From positions 1-64,000 of the forward strand of contig CAZMNO010000012.1 in assembly GCA_964567685.1 (NCBI GenBank): a stretch of DNA of 64,000 nucleotides, given 5' to 3'. Positions 8,356 to 16,222 of this stretch are shown piece after piece. Within the stretch, counting starts at the first letter, position 1; every line of letters starts with the position of its first letter. The position numbers and the translations under genes were made by a program. The notes under the pieces are model-generated. The model searched no databases, was not told the origin of the DNA, and saw nothing but the letters and a program-made list of their open reading frames with translations. Origin of the DNA: UBA5972 sp964567685 (GTDB taxonomy: Bacteria; Pseudomonadota; Alphaproteobacteria; Rhodobacterales; Rhodobacteraceae).

Positions 8356-8799
8356 CGGGGTGTGAATTGACGAGGGGTCTGTCGTTTTTTCGCTGGCCTT
8401 TCGCACACCATCCATCAAGCAAACCGCCCGGCGGCACCGCCGGGCAGCGCCTGCCTGCCCCTCGGCAGGCGCTTTTGCAACGGTGCAACTCGTTGATACG
8501 GGAACGTTTTTCCGAAACTACAACGATCTTGACCGCCAAGCGCCACAAAGCCCCTACCCAGGCAGGCGCTGCCCTCATCGCCTTTGCGTGAGGTTTCAGA
8601 GAGGCCTCTTGTAGAAAACGCGCCATTGGTGCTGGGGGAATAAGTGGAGTGAACCTCAAATTCAGGGTACTGTCTGAAACGAAAGGCCAATCTGCATCAT
8701 GGTAATAAGATTGAGTTGCGGTAGTTGCGGCGCAAAACTCTTCCTTGATACAGCCCAAACCCCTTGACACTCAGCCAAGCCCGGCTCATCGATTTTCCC
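8356..8799 (+). other. 444-base gap between folE and trkH
   Basis: No convincing gene on either strand: candidate frames lack recognisable domains and ribosome-binding sites. The first 120 bases hold two tandem hairpins (annotated separately). The rest carries no motif I recognise; the trkH promoter should lie in its 3' part. Confidence 0.6.
8426..8476 (+). terminator. Tandem hairpins ending folE, second one a terminator
   Basis: GCCCGGCGG (8426-8434) and CCGCCGGGC (8437-8445) form a perfect 9-bp inverted repeat. Immediately after, AGCGCCTGCC (8446-8455) and GGCAGGCGCT (8464-8473) form a 10-bp stem with an 8-base loop, followed by TTTT. The second element has the form of an intrinsic terminator for folE. 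Confidence 0.8.
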
Positions 8800-10248
8800 A
8801 TGTTTGATCTGCGCCCCGTCGGATATGTTATCGGTCTTTTGGTCGCCGCCCTGGGTGCGACCATGGTATTGCCGATGCTGATCGACCTTTTCGATGGCAA
8901 CGGTCACTGGCCGGTTTTCGCGGCCACGGCATTTCTGGCCTGTCTGACCGGCGGGTTTCTGGCCATCGCCTGCTTTAACGGCACCGGTGAGGGGCTGACC
9001 ATCCAGCAGACCTTTCTGCTGACCACGACTGTTTGGTTGGCCCTGCCGGTTTTCGGCGCGTTGCCGTTCTGGCTGGGCGCAACAGAGCTGAGGTTTGTTG
9101 ATGCGTTTTTTGAGGCCATGTCGGGGCTGACAACCACCGGCTCGACCGTGCTCTCGGGGCTAGAAAGCCTGCCACGTGGTATTTTGCTCTGGCGCGGGCT
9201 GATGCAGTGGTTCGGCGGCATCGGCATCATCGTTGTCGCCATGGTGTTCCTGCCGATGCTGAAGGTCGGCGGGATGCAGATTTTCCGCACCGAAAGCTTT
9301 GATACTTTTGGTAAAATCCTGCCTCGTGCTGCCGAGATTGCCCGCTCGATCTCCAGCATATACCTGACGCTGACGGTCGCCTGCGCGTTGGCCTATCTAG
9401 CGGGCGGTCTCAGCCCGTTTGACGCCATCGTCCACGCCATGACCACCATTGCCACCGGTGGGTTTGCCAATTCCGACACGTCTTTTGCCGATCTCGGCGC
9501 GGCCGTGGAATATGTTGCCGTTGTCTTCATGCTGGCGGCTTCCCTGCCATTCGTGCGCTATGTTCAACTGGCTGGCGGCAGCGCCAACCCGTTGTTTACC
9601 GACAGCCAGATCAGGGCGTTTCTTGCGGTTGCTGTGCTGGTTGTCGCTTCGCTGACGATCTGGCAATTCGCCAACAGCGACAGCGGGGTCGAGATTCTGT
9701 TCCGCAAGGCTCTGTTTAATGGTGTCTCGATCCTGACGGGCACCGGATTCGCAAGTGCGGATTACGGGCTTTGGGGCAGTTTCCCGATTGTCATCTTCTT
9801 TCTGATAGGTCTCGTCGGTGGCTGCGCGGGCTCGACAACCTGTTCGATCAAGATCTTTCGCTTTCAGCTCCTGTTTGCCTCGATCCGCGCACAGGTTCAA
9901 AAAATTCACGCTCCCAACGGCGTCTTCTCGCCGCGCTATCAGGGGCGGCGGGTGCCAGATGATATTTTGTCGTCAGTGATGGCGTTTTTCGTGCTGTTCA
10001 TGGTGACATTGGCGGTTCTGGCGGTGCTGCTGGCGTTCACCGGTCTTGATATGATGACAGCGATTTCAGGTGCGGCCACGGCACTGGCCAATGTCGGCCC
10101 GGGTCTGGGGCCGGAGATTGGGCCATCGGGGAATTTTTCGGGCTTGAATGATGGTGCAAAATGGTTGCTGATCGCCGGGATGCTGATCGGGCGGCTTGAA
10201 CTGATGTCGGTCTATGTGCTGCTGACAGTGGGCTTTTGGCGGAGATAG
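8800..10248 (+). CDS. trkH: TrkH-type potassium uptake protein
   Basis: A 482-residue integral membrane protein, the ion-conducting subunit of a Trk potassium system. The repeated selectivity-loop pattern is visible: MSGLTTTGSTVLSGLESLPRGILLWRGLMQWFGGIGI, then ATGGFANSD, LTGTGFASADY and ANVGPGLGPEIGP. GGCAGSTTCSIKIFRFQLL is also typical of the family. The ATG at 8800 (MFDLRPVGYVIG) fits family N-termini better than TTG at 8764. A TrkA gating partner is not in the window. The next gene starts two bases after the stop. Confidence 0.93.
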   Translation: MFDLRPVGYVIGLLVAALGATMVLPMLIDLFDGNGHWPVFAATAFLACLTGGFLAIACFNGTGEGLTIQQTFLLTTTVWLALPVFGALPFWLGATELRFVDAFFEAMSGLTTTGSTVLSGLESLPRGILLWRGLMQWFGGIGIIVVAMVFLPMLKVGGMQIFRTESFDTFGKILPRAAEIARSISSIYLTLTVACALAYLAGGLSPFDAIVHAMTTIATGGFANSDTSFADLGAAVEYVAVVFMLAASLPFVRYVQLAGGSANPLFTDSQIRAFLAVAVLVVASLTIWQFANSDSGVEILFRKALFNGVSILTGTGFASADYGLWGSFPIVIFFLIGLVGGCAGSTTCSIKIFRFQLLFASIRAQVQKIHAPNGVFSPRYQGRRVPDDILSSVMAFFVLFMVTLAVLAVLLAFTGLDMMTAISGAATALANVGPGLGPEIGPSGNFSGLNDGAKWLLIAGMLIGRLELMSVYVLLTVGFWRR

Positions 10249-10250
10249 AA

Positions 10251-11852
10251 ATGTCAGAACAGAAACGACCCCTGGGTGCCCAGATATCCCATGCACTGAA
10301 AGCGCGTGGCGTTGATGTGATCTTCGGCATCCCCGGCGTGCATAATATTGAGCTTTATCGCGGTATCGAAGAGGCCGGCATCACGCATGTTCTGGCGCGT
10401 CATGAGCAGGGGGCAGGGTTCATGGCGGATGGCTATGCCCGCGCCACCGGCAAACCTGGCGTGGCCTATGTGATCACCGGCCCGGGGTTGTGTAATATCA
10501 TGACGCCCATGGGACAGGCTTACAGTGACTCTGTGCCGATGCTGGTGATTTCCTCGTGTCTGGAGCGCACCCATCGCTCGATGGCAAGGGGGCGTTTGCA
10601 CGAGATGCTCGATCAGGAAGGGGCCGGGGCCTCGGTTTGTGATTGGAGCGTCACGGCTCCGGACGCTCAGGCAGCTTACACCCTAATTGACAGGGCGATG
10701 GACGAGTTTTCGGCAACCCGACCGCGAAGCAAGCATATTCAGGTGCCGATTGATGTGCTGGGGGAACTGGCAGAACCGGCGCCAGTCGCTCCGGCGCGAC
10801 TTTCAAAAGCCGTGGCGAACGACGACATTGTCGCTGAAGCTGCCCGGATGATCAGGAATGCAAGCCGTCCGTTGTTCATTTTTGGTGGTGGCGCTCAGGG
10901 TGCCAGTAAGGAAGCTCGAAACCTCATGGATCAGACAGGAGCCGCATCTTTTCTGACCTATGCGGGCCGCGGCGTGATTAAAGCTGACCATCCTCTGAAT
11001 TTCGGTTCAACACTGGGCAGGGGAGAAAGTCAGCAGGTGATCGCCTCTGCCGACCTTGTTATCGCGGTTGGTACCCATCTGGCAGAGGTTGATCTCTGGC
11101 GTGACAAGCTGGGCCATAAGGCCCCGATGATCCGGATTGATCTTGATCCGGGGGTGCTGTCTGACTGGCATGGGGCCGATCTGAAAATTCTGAGCGACGC
11201 TCGGGCTTTTCTGTCAGCCATTTCTTCTTCGGTGAAAGACGAACCCGCGGCAACTGGTTGGAATACAGCGGAAATAACCTCCACAAGGCGTAAGTTCCGC
11301 GTCCAGACCGATGCCGAGCGTCCCGGAATCACACCCATTGTCGATGCTTTGAAATCGGCCTTGCCTGCTGATACCACCATCTATTCCGACATGACCCAGT
11401 TCGCCTATGTCGCGAAAGAGATCTACGACATTGATCAACCGGGTCTTTGGCATCATCCGACAGGTTTTGGCACGCTTGGCTATGCTTTGCCTGCTGCAAT
11501 CGGTGGCAAGATCGCTCTGAAATATCGGCCTGTCGTGGCGATCATAGGGGATTATGGTTTTCACTACACGATGCAGGAACTGGGGGTCGCCGTGGAGTTG
11601 GGCCTGAGCCTGCCGATTATCCTCTGGGACAATGGCAAACTGAAAGAGATCGAAGATTGCATGACCCGATCGCAGATTGCGCCAAATGCCGTAGTTGCCC
11701 GCAATCCCGATTTTCTGAAACTGGCCGAGGCTTTTGGAGCAGGGGCGGAAAACCCCAATGATCTTGCAGAATTGCAGGCGGTCATAAAGGCGGCCTTAGA
11801 TGCGGACGGCCCGACATTGATACGGGTAACACCTGGGATTTTGACGATATAA
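10251..11852 (+). CDS. ThDP-dependent 2-oxo acid decarboxylase/acetolactate-synthase-like (AruI-like)
   Basis: A 533-residue three-domain ThDP enzyme: a PYR domain with catalytic Glu in LARHEQGAGFMADGYARATGKPG, a central domain (FGGGAQGAS), and a PP domain with IIGDYGFHYTMQELGVAVELGLSLPIILWDN, where GDY..DN binds Mg-ThDP. GDY rather than GDG, and the overall pattern, resemble enzymes annotated as 5-guanidino-2-oxopentanoate decarboxylase (AruI) in Rhodobacterales, a step of arginine transamination. Acetolactate synthase is the main alternative, but no small subunit gene is nearby. GGAGATAG precedes the ATG two bases after the trkH stop, so co-transcription with trkH is likely although the functions are unrelated. 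Confidence 0.8.
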   Translation: MSEQKRPLGAQISHALKARGVDVIFGIPGVHNIELYRGIEEAGITHVLARHEQGAGFMADGYARATGKPGVAYVITGPGLCNIMTPMGQAYSDSVPMLVISSCLERTHRSMARGRLHEMLDQEGAGASVCDWSVTAPDAQAAYTLIDRAMDEFSATRPRSKHIQVPIDVLGELAEPAPVAPARLSKAVANDDIVAEAARMIRNASRPLFIFGGGAQGASKEARNLMDQTGAASFLTYAGRGVIKADHPLNFGSTLGRGESQQVIASADLVIAVGTHLAEVDLWRDKLGHKAPMIRIDLDPGVLSDWHGADLKILSDARAFLSAISSSVKDEPAATGWNTAEITSTRRKFRVQTDAERPGITPIVDALKSALPADTTIYSDMTQFAYVAKEIYDIDQPGLWHHPTGFGTLGYALPAAIGGKIALKYRPVVAIIGDYGFHYTMQELGVAVELGLSLPIILWDNGKLKEIEDCMTRSQIAPNAVVARNPDFLKLAEAFGAGAENPNDLAELQAVIKAALDADGPTLIRVTPGILTI

Positions 11853-11925
11853 GAGGTCGCGTCTCACTGAATGCAGGTTTTACAATACTGCTCGTCAGGC
11901 ATCCTCAACTCAGGTGTCTTTCCAA

Positions 11926-11941
11926 GTGAATTCGAATTCAC
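11926..11941. repeat. 16-bp perfect palindrome between convergent genes
   Basis: GTGAATTCGAATTCAC reads the same on both strands and lies in the 122-base space between the convergent ThDP-enzyme and protease-like genes. It has no loop and no T run, so it is not a standard terminator. It could be a protein-binding site or a weak bidirectional stop. Nothing else was recognised in this gap. Confidence 0.6.
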
Positions 11942-11974
11942 ACTTCCTGTGGAGCGGGTCTCTACGACCGCGCA

Positions 11975-13864
11975 TCAATTCCAGCAGGAAACCTTAACCG
12001 TGAAATCCCCTGCCATATAAGCCAGATCTTCAGGATCAACCGGATCAAACGAGCGCGAGCGACCATAGGTAAGTTCGTTTCGATCCAAAAGTTCCATGAT
12101 CCGGCCCGACTTGATAGCGAAGTTCACATATTCCGGCAGGCTTTCAGAGGCATCGCTTTTCATCAGCTGCATCCCGATCACCGCCCCGCGATTGTCCAAT
12201 ACCGGTCCACCGGTATCGCCCATCTCCAAAAAGGCCGAGACCCGTAGCTGATCTTCATTCCCCAGCATACCGCTGGTGGAGGTCAGAGTGCCAAAATTCA
12301 GTGTGGCAACTTCCATCACTTCGGGAAAGGAAAAACCGGCAACGGTGATTTCAGTGCCGATCTCGGGTGCTTCGTCGGAAAACAGGGCAAAGGATTTTGG
12401 TGTGTAGGCCTCTCTTGGGCGCATAACCACCAACCGCATTCCGGGGCTGCGGGCGACAAGTTCAAGTGGCACGCCGTCAGCGATCGTGACCCGCTTGCAT
12501 TTCCTTACATTCGCAATATGGGTCAAGACCAGCCCATCGGCCGAGATGATAAACCCGGTTGCCGAACGCTCAGGTTCGGCGGTATCGATCCCGGTGGTCA
12601 AATCGACCGGCTCGTCATCACCCTGGCCGTATCCCAAAGTCTCGTCCAGAACGTAATTATCAATTGGTTTGAAGCTGTTATACATGGCCGTCGCCATTGA
12701 CTGCATCTCAGAATCATTGTCGGGCGTCCAGATCAGGGTGAAACCTTTGACAACGCCTTTGGCAGTTTTGGCATAGGTGTATGAAACGACATTGTCGTCC
12801 TGCCCGGTCAGCACAAACCAGTCGCGTTTACGCACGCGGTAGCCCTCTTTCGGGATGTAATCAAAGGTTTCCATGATGTCATAGAGGCTGCGCAGCGTAT
12901 CACGACCGCCTTCCTGCGATATCAGCATCATCCTGACATTGCTGTCATCAATGGATTTGTAATGCACAAATGGCGGCTCGAAACTGCCAAACTCCACCAT
13001 TTTGCCCGGGAACAGAATTTCGATACCGGCGTCCAGTTCGCGCAATGTGCCGATACCCAGTTTGGTTACGGAATCGTTATATCGTTTTGTCAGCAAAACC
13101 ACCTGGGTTTCGGTCAAATACCCTGTGTCCTCATAACCTTCGCGCTCCTGAAACGACCGGATCGCTTTACGTGTGCCACGGCCGTAATCGCCATCAATGG
13201 CCGCGGTATAATCACCGGTCCAGGCCATATAGGTCTGGTATTCTTTCTTCTGATCGCGGGTCCAGCTGCGCTCAAGTGCCCGTGTTGCCTTGAGATCGGG
13301 GTCAGGAATTGGCCCAGCAGGTTCCTCGGGCTGAACCTCGACAACCTCTTCTTTGGGTTGCTCGACCTGCTCTTCAAGCGGCGGGTCAGTCGTTTCCACA
13401 ACCGTCTCTTCCTCAGGTTCCACAACTGCTGTTGTGACCGGTTCCGTGACTTCAGGTTCCTCGACCACCGGCTCTTCGGCAGGGGGGGTGGGCTCTTCAG
13501 CCGCTACCGCCTCTTCGGGAGGCGTTTCGGTATTTACCGCCAATGGCCAAAGCTGGCTGACATGAGAGCTGCCGGTCGAAACAAGACTGTCCTGCGGTAT
13601 CTGGTTCGCTGCCTTGAGGTTTGCCATCAAGTCATGCACGTCAACCTCGTCGATCGGCCCGATCACAATCGCGTACCAGCCGCTGGTGGTCAGAAAAGCG
13701 CGCGTATCGGGAAATTGCGCAGCAAAATCCTGTGCCCGGTCATGTGTATCGCGAATGGTGCGTTCCGAGGCGACCTGAATCCATCGCTGATTCTGTGCCT
13801 CTACCGGTTCACTCCAACCTGTCACAACTATCGTAACGGCTAAAAAAACCATCACGAAACGCAT
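11975..13864 (-). CDS. Secreted SPOR-like/peptidoglycan-binding protein with degenerate trypsin-fold domain
   Basis: A 629-residue exported protein. A signal peptide (1-23, ending VEA) is followed by a SPOR-like module (about 27-105: RWIQVASERT...SGWYAIVIGPID), a Pro/Glu/Val linker (112-187), a PG_binding_1 domain (about 203-262: YTAAIDGDYGRGTRKAIRSFQEREGY), a middle region, and a C-terminal trypsin-like fold (about 430-610: ATGFIISADGLVLTHIANV, then EMGDTGGPVLDNRGAVIGM). By eye all three triad positions differ from active enzymes: Ala451 where His is expected, Arg477 for Asp and Thr551 for the nucleophile Ser in GDSGG. It therefore looks like a pseudoprotease tied to the cell wall. The ATG at 13864 gives the signal peptide; an upstream in-frame start adds 20 residues. 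Confidence 0.8.
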   Translation of the reverse strand: MRFVMVFLAVTIVVTGWSEPVEAQNQRWIQVASERTIRDTHDRAQDFAAQFPDTRAFLTTSGWYAIVIGPIDEVDVHDLMANLKAANQIPQDSLVSTGSSHVSQLWPLAVNTETPPEEAVAAEEPTPPAEEPVVEEPEVTEPVTTAVVEPEEETVVETTDPPLEEQVEQPKEEVVEVQPEEPAGPIPDPDLKATRALERSWTRDQKKEYQTYMAWTGDYTAAIDGDYGRGTRKAIRSFQEREGYEDTGYLTETQVVLLTKRYNDSVTKLGIGTLRELDAGIEILFPGKMVEFGSFEPPFVHYKSIDDSNVRMMLISQEGGRDTLRSLYDIMETFDYIPKEGYRVRKRDWFVLTGQDDNVVSYTYAKTAKGVVKGFTLIWTPDNDSEMQSMATAMYNSFKPIDNYVLDETLGYGQGDDEPVDLTTGIDTAEPERSATGFIISADGLVLTHIANVRKCKRVTIADGVPLELVARSPGMRLVVMRPREAYTPKSFALFSDEAPEIGTEITVAGFSFPEVMEVATLNFGTLTSTSGMLGNEDQLRVSAFLEMGDTGGPVLDNRGAVIGMQLMKSDASESLPEYVNFAIKSGRIMELLDRNELTYGRSRSFDPVDPEDLAYMAGDFTVKVSCWN

Positions 13865-14074
13865 ATGCAATCGCGTTATTGTCCCACTCAAAATTGTCAC
13901 ACCGCTCACCCTGTCCGACAGCAATTTAATTCACTAAGCCACAAGACTAACAAAACCCCCACGAATTGCACGCCCACAATACCCTTCCGCGATTGACCCT
14001 TTTCAAGCTGTTGCCTATTGAGAACGTGCCGGTTTGGCGATAGCCCGCGAATATGGGACAAAAAGGACGATAAC

Positions 14075-15001
14075 ATGGCGAATTGCGGCACACCACGCAG
14101 CTTTCAGGAGGTTATCCTGCGCCTTCAGGCCTATTGGGCCGGCAAGGGATGCGCGGTATTGCAGCCTTACGACATGGAAGTGGGTGCCGGGACATTTCAC
14201 CCCGCAACCACGCTCAGATCCCTTGGTTCAAAGCCCTGGGCGGCGGCCTATGTGCAACCTTCACGGCGGCCAACTGACGGGCGCTATGGGGAAAATCCGA
14301 ACCGGTTGCAGCATTATTACCAGTATCAGGTACTGATCAAACCTTCGCCAACTGATCTTCAGGCGCTCTATCTCGGCTCGCTTGCCGCAATTGGCATCGA
14401 CATGGATCTCCACGACATCCGCTTTGTCGAGGATGACTGGGAAAGCCCCACCTTAGGCGCCTGGGGCCTGGGCTGGGAAGTGTGGTGCGACGGTATGGAG
14501 GTTTCGCAGTTCACGTATTTTCAACAGGTTGGCGGGCATGACTGCGCCCCGGTTTCGGGCGAGCTGACCTATGGGCTGGAGCGGCTGGCGATGTATGTGC
14601 TGGGGGTTGACCATGTCATGGACATGCCGTTCAACGATCCTGATGCGCCCATTGCACTGAGCTATGGAGATGTTTTCCGTCAGGCGGAACAGGAATACTC
14701 ACGTTTCAATTTCGACATTGCCAACACCACCGATCTTTTGAAACATTTTGAAGACGCCGAGGCTGAATGTCAGGCCATCCTCGCTGCCCCTGAAGACGAC
14801 CCCAAGACCGGGCAGACCATCGTCATGGCACAGCCGGCTTATGATCAATGCATCAAGGCCAGCCATCTTTTCAACCTTCTGGATGCGCGGGGGGTGATCT
14901 CGCCAACCGAGCGGCAGGCTTATATCGGCCGTGTGCGCGCGCTGGCCAAACACTGTGCTGATGCGTTCTTGAAAACCGAAGCAGGCGGAGCGGCGCAATG
15001 A
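14075..15001 (+). CDS. glyQ: Glycyl-tRNA synthetase alpha subunit
   Basis: A 308-residue catalytic subunit of the heterotetrameric bacterial glycyl-tRNA synthetase. Diagnostic are FQEVILRLQAYWAGKGCAVLQPYDMEVGAGTFHPATTLR, PSRRPTDGRYGENPNRLQHYYQYQV, DDWESPTLGAWGLGWEVWCDGMEV and FTYFQQVGG. The ATG at 14075 has AGGA eight bases upstream; starts further upstream in frame lack homology. The stop overlaps the start of the next gene by four bases (ATGA), and glyS lies further downstream in the same direction. Confidence 0.98.
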   Translation: MANCGTPRSFQEVILRLQAYWAGKGCAVLQPYDMEVGAGTFHPATTLRSLGSKPWAAAYVQPSRRPTDGRYGENPNRLQHYYQYQVLIKPSPTDLQALYLGSLAAIGIDMDLHDIRFVEDDWESPTLGAWGLGWEVWCDGMEVSQFTYFQQVGGHDCAPVSGELTYGLERLAMYVLGVDHVMDMPFNDPDAPIALSYGDVFRQAEQEYSRFNFDIANTTDLLKHFEDAEAECQAILAAPEDDPKTGQTIVMAQPAYDQCIKASHLFNLLDARGVISPTERQAYIGRVRALAKHCADAFLKTEAGGAAQ

Positions 15002-15468
15002 AAGGGAAAATACTGATGGGAGGGATGCTCGGCTTTACCGCGATTTTTGCAGGCGCGCTTTGGTATTTTCAGAACTATGCCTATTACGATGTTGATGAGA
15101 CAGATGATTTCATCATCCAACTGACGCTGGTTGGTGGGGCCGGAATGCAGGATATCCCTGCCAGCAACTTCAAAATACTGTCGTCTGAGACCAGCCCGCT
15201 CAAGTTTCGTGCCTGTTTCACCGTGGAAAATTCGATCCCGATGCTGACCGAGACCTTTATCGTCTACGAGGATGCAACCCCTCTTTTACCACCATCCTGG
15301 TTTACGTGTTTTGACACGGTGGCGATCACCGAAGATCTTGATACTGGGGAAGCAGTGGCCTTTCTTTCGGCCAAGGATGTATCTCAGGGCGTTGACCGGA
15401 TCGTAGCAGTATACGGCGATGGGCGAGCCTATTCCTGGCACCAGTTAAACGAGAAATACACGGATTAA
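14998..15468 (+). CDS. Small single-pass membrane protein, DUF6446-like
   Basis: A 156-residue protein with an N-terminal membrane anchor (about residues 4-24) and a periplasmic remainder containing two cysteines (FRACFTVEN and SWFTCFDTV) that could form a disulfide. Its position between glyQ and glyS and its general look match the DUF6446 proteins found there in Rhodobacterales; the family name is from memory and no function is known. The start codon overlaps the glyQ stop (ATGA), indicating translational coupling. Confidence 0.75.
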   Translation: MKGKILMGGMLGFTAIFAGALWYFQNYAYYDVDETDDFIIQLTLVGGAGMQDIPASNFKILSSETSPLKFRACFTVENSIPMLTETFIVYEDATPLLPPSWFTCFDTVAITEDLDTGEAVAFLSAKDVSQGVDRIVAVYGDGRAYSWHQLNEKYTD

Positions 15469-15471
15469 CCG

Positions 15472-16188
15472 ATGTCCCTCCCAACCGCTCTCTTTGGCGC
15501 AATACGCCCCGGTGCGAAGGCGATGGAGTCTAAACGTGCGAAAAGGCGAAAATTCAAAGCCGGGCTTGCGCGTGGCTACAAGAAGGGCTTCGCAGATGGT
15601 GCCTTGTCCATGCTGCGCCAGTTTCTGAAACCGGGTGATCTGGTTTATGATTGCGGTGCCAATGTTGGCGCGGTCACGGAAATTCTGGCCCCCAGCGGGG
15701 CAACAATCATTTGCTATGAGCCAGATCCCCTTTGCATCGATATACTGAATAAGAAGTTTTCAGCAACCAGGAATGTCGAAATCAGACCGCAGGCTGTTCA
15801 TACCTCTGATGGATCCATGCAGTTCTTTCGACACAAAAACTTCGCCAATCGTCCGGACTCCACGACCGCGTCGACCATGATTGTGGGCAATGGGAGTGTT
15901 GACTATACAAAATCAGCGTTTGTCGCCCCGCTAATCGACCTGCCGGCGCATCTTGAGCAAACCATCGCGGACCAGGGCGAGATCGCCGTTTTGAAACTGG
16001 ATATCGAAGGTGCTGAGCTTGACCTGATCGAGGCCCTTATCGAGCGAGATATATTTTCGCATATTCGGGTCAGTCTGATTGAAACCCACGAAGTGCAATT
16101 CCCTGAATTGCTTGCGCGCACACTTGCGTTGAAAGAACGGATTGCCGACCTTTATCCGGTTCACAAGGTCTGTATGGATTGGCCTTGA
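15472..16188 (+). CDS. FkbM-family SAM-dependent methyltransferase
   Basis: A 238-residue protein. The SAM-binding motif is GDLVYDCGANVGAVTEILAPSGATIICYEPDP (from about residue 54), followed by the FkbM-type motif AVLKLDIEGAELDLIEAL. FkbM methyltransferases often modify sugars or secondary metabolites, and the substrate here is unknown. It starts three bases after the DUF6446-like stop and ends 34 bases before glyS, so it is embedded in the glycyl-tRNA synthetase operon. A basic N-terminal segment (KRAKRRKFKAGLARGYKKG) precedes the catalytic fold. Confidence 0.88.
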   Translation: MSLPTALFGAIRPGAKAMESKRAKRRKFKAGLARGYKKGFADGALSMLRQFLKPGDLVYDCGANVGAVTEILAPSGATIICYEPDPLCIDILNKKFSATRNVEIRPQAVHTSDGSMQFFRHKNFANRPDSTTASTMIVGNGSVDYTKSAFVAPLIDLPAHLEQTIADQGEIAVLKLDIEGAELDLIEALIERDIFSHIRVSLIETHEVQFPELLARTLALKERIADLYPVHKVCMDWP

Positions 16189-16222
16189 AAAATGATGACC
16201 CCTCGCCTGTTGGACACGCCTT

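Noticed and set aside
8415..8770. Minus-strand ORFs in the folE-trkH gap
   Set aside because: They run antisense through the hairpins, have no ribosome-binding site or recognisable domain, and overlap each other in different frames.
13353..13565. Plus-strand Ser/Gly/Thr-rich 70-codon ORF
   Set aside because: It is the antisense reading of the Pro/Glu/Val linker of the protease-like gene; low complexity, no start signal.
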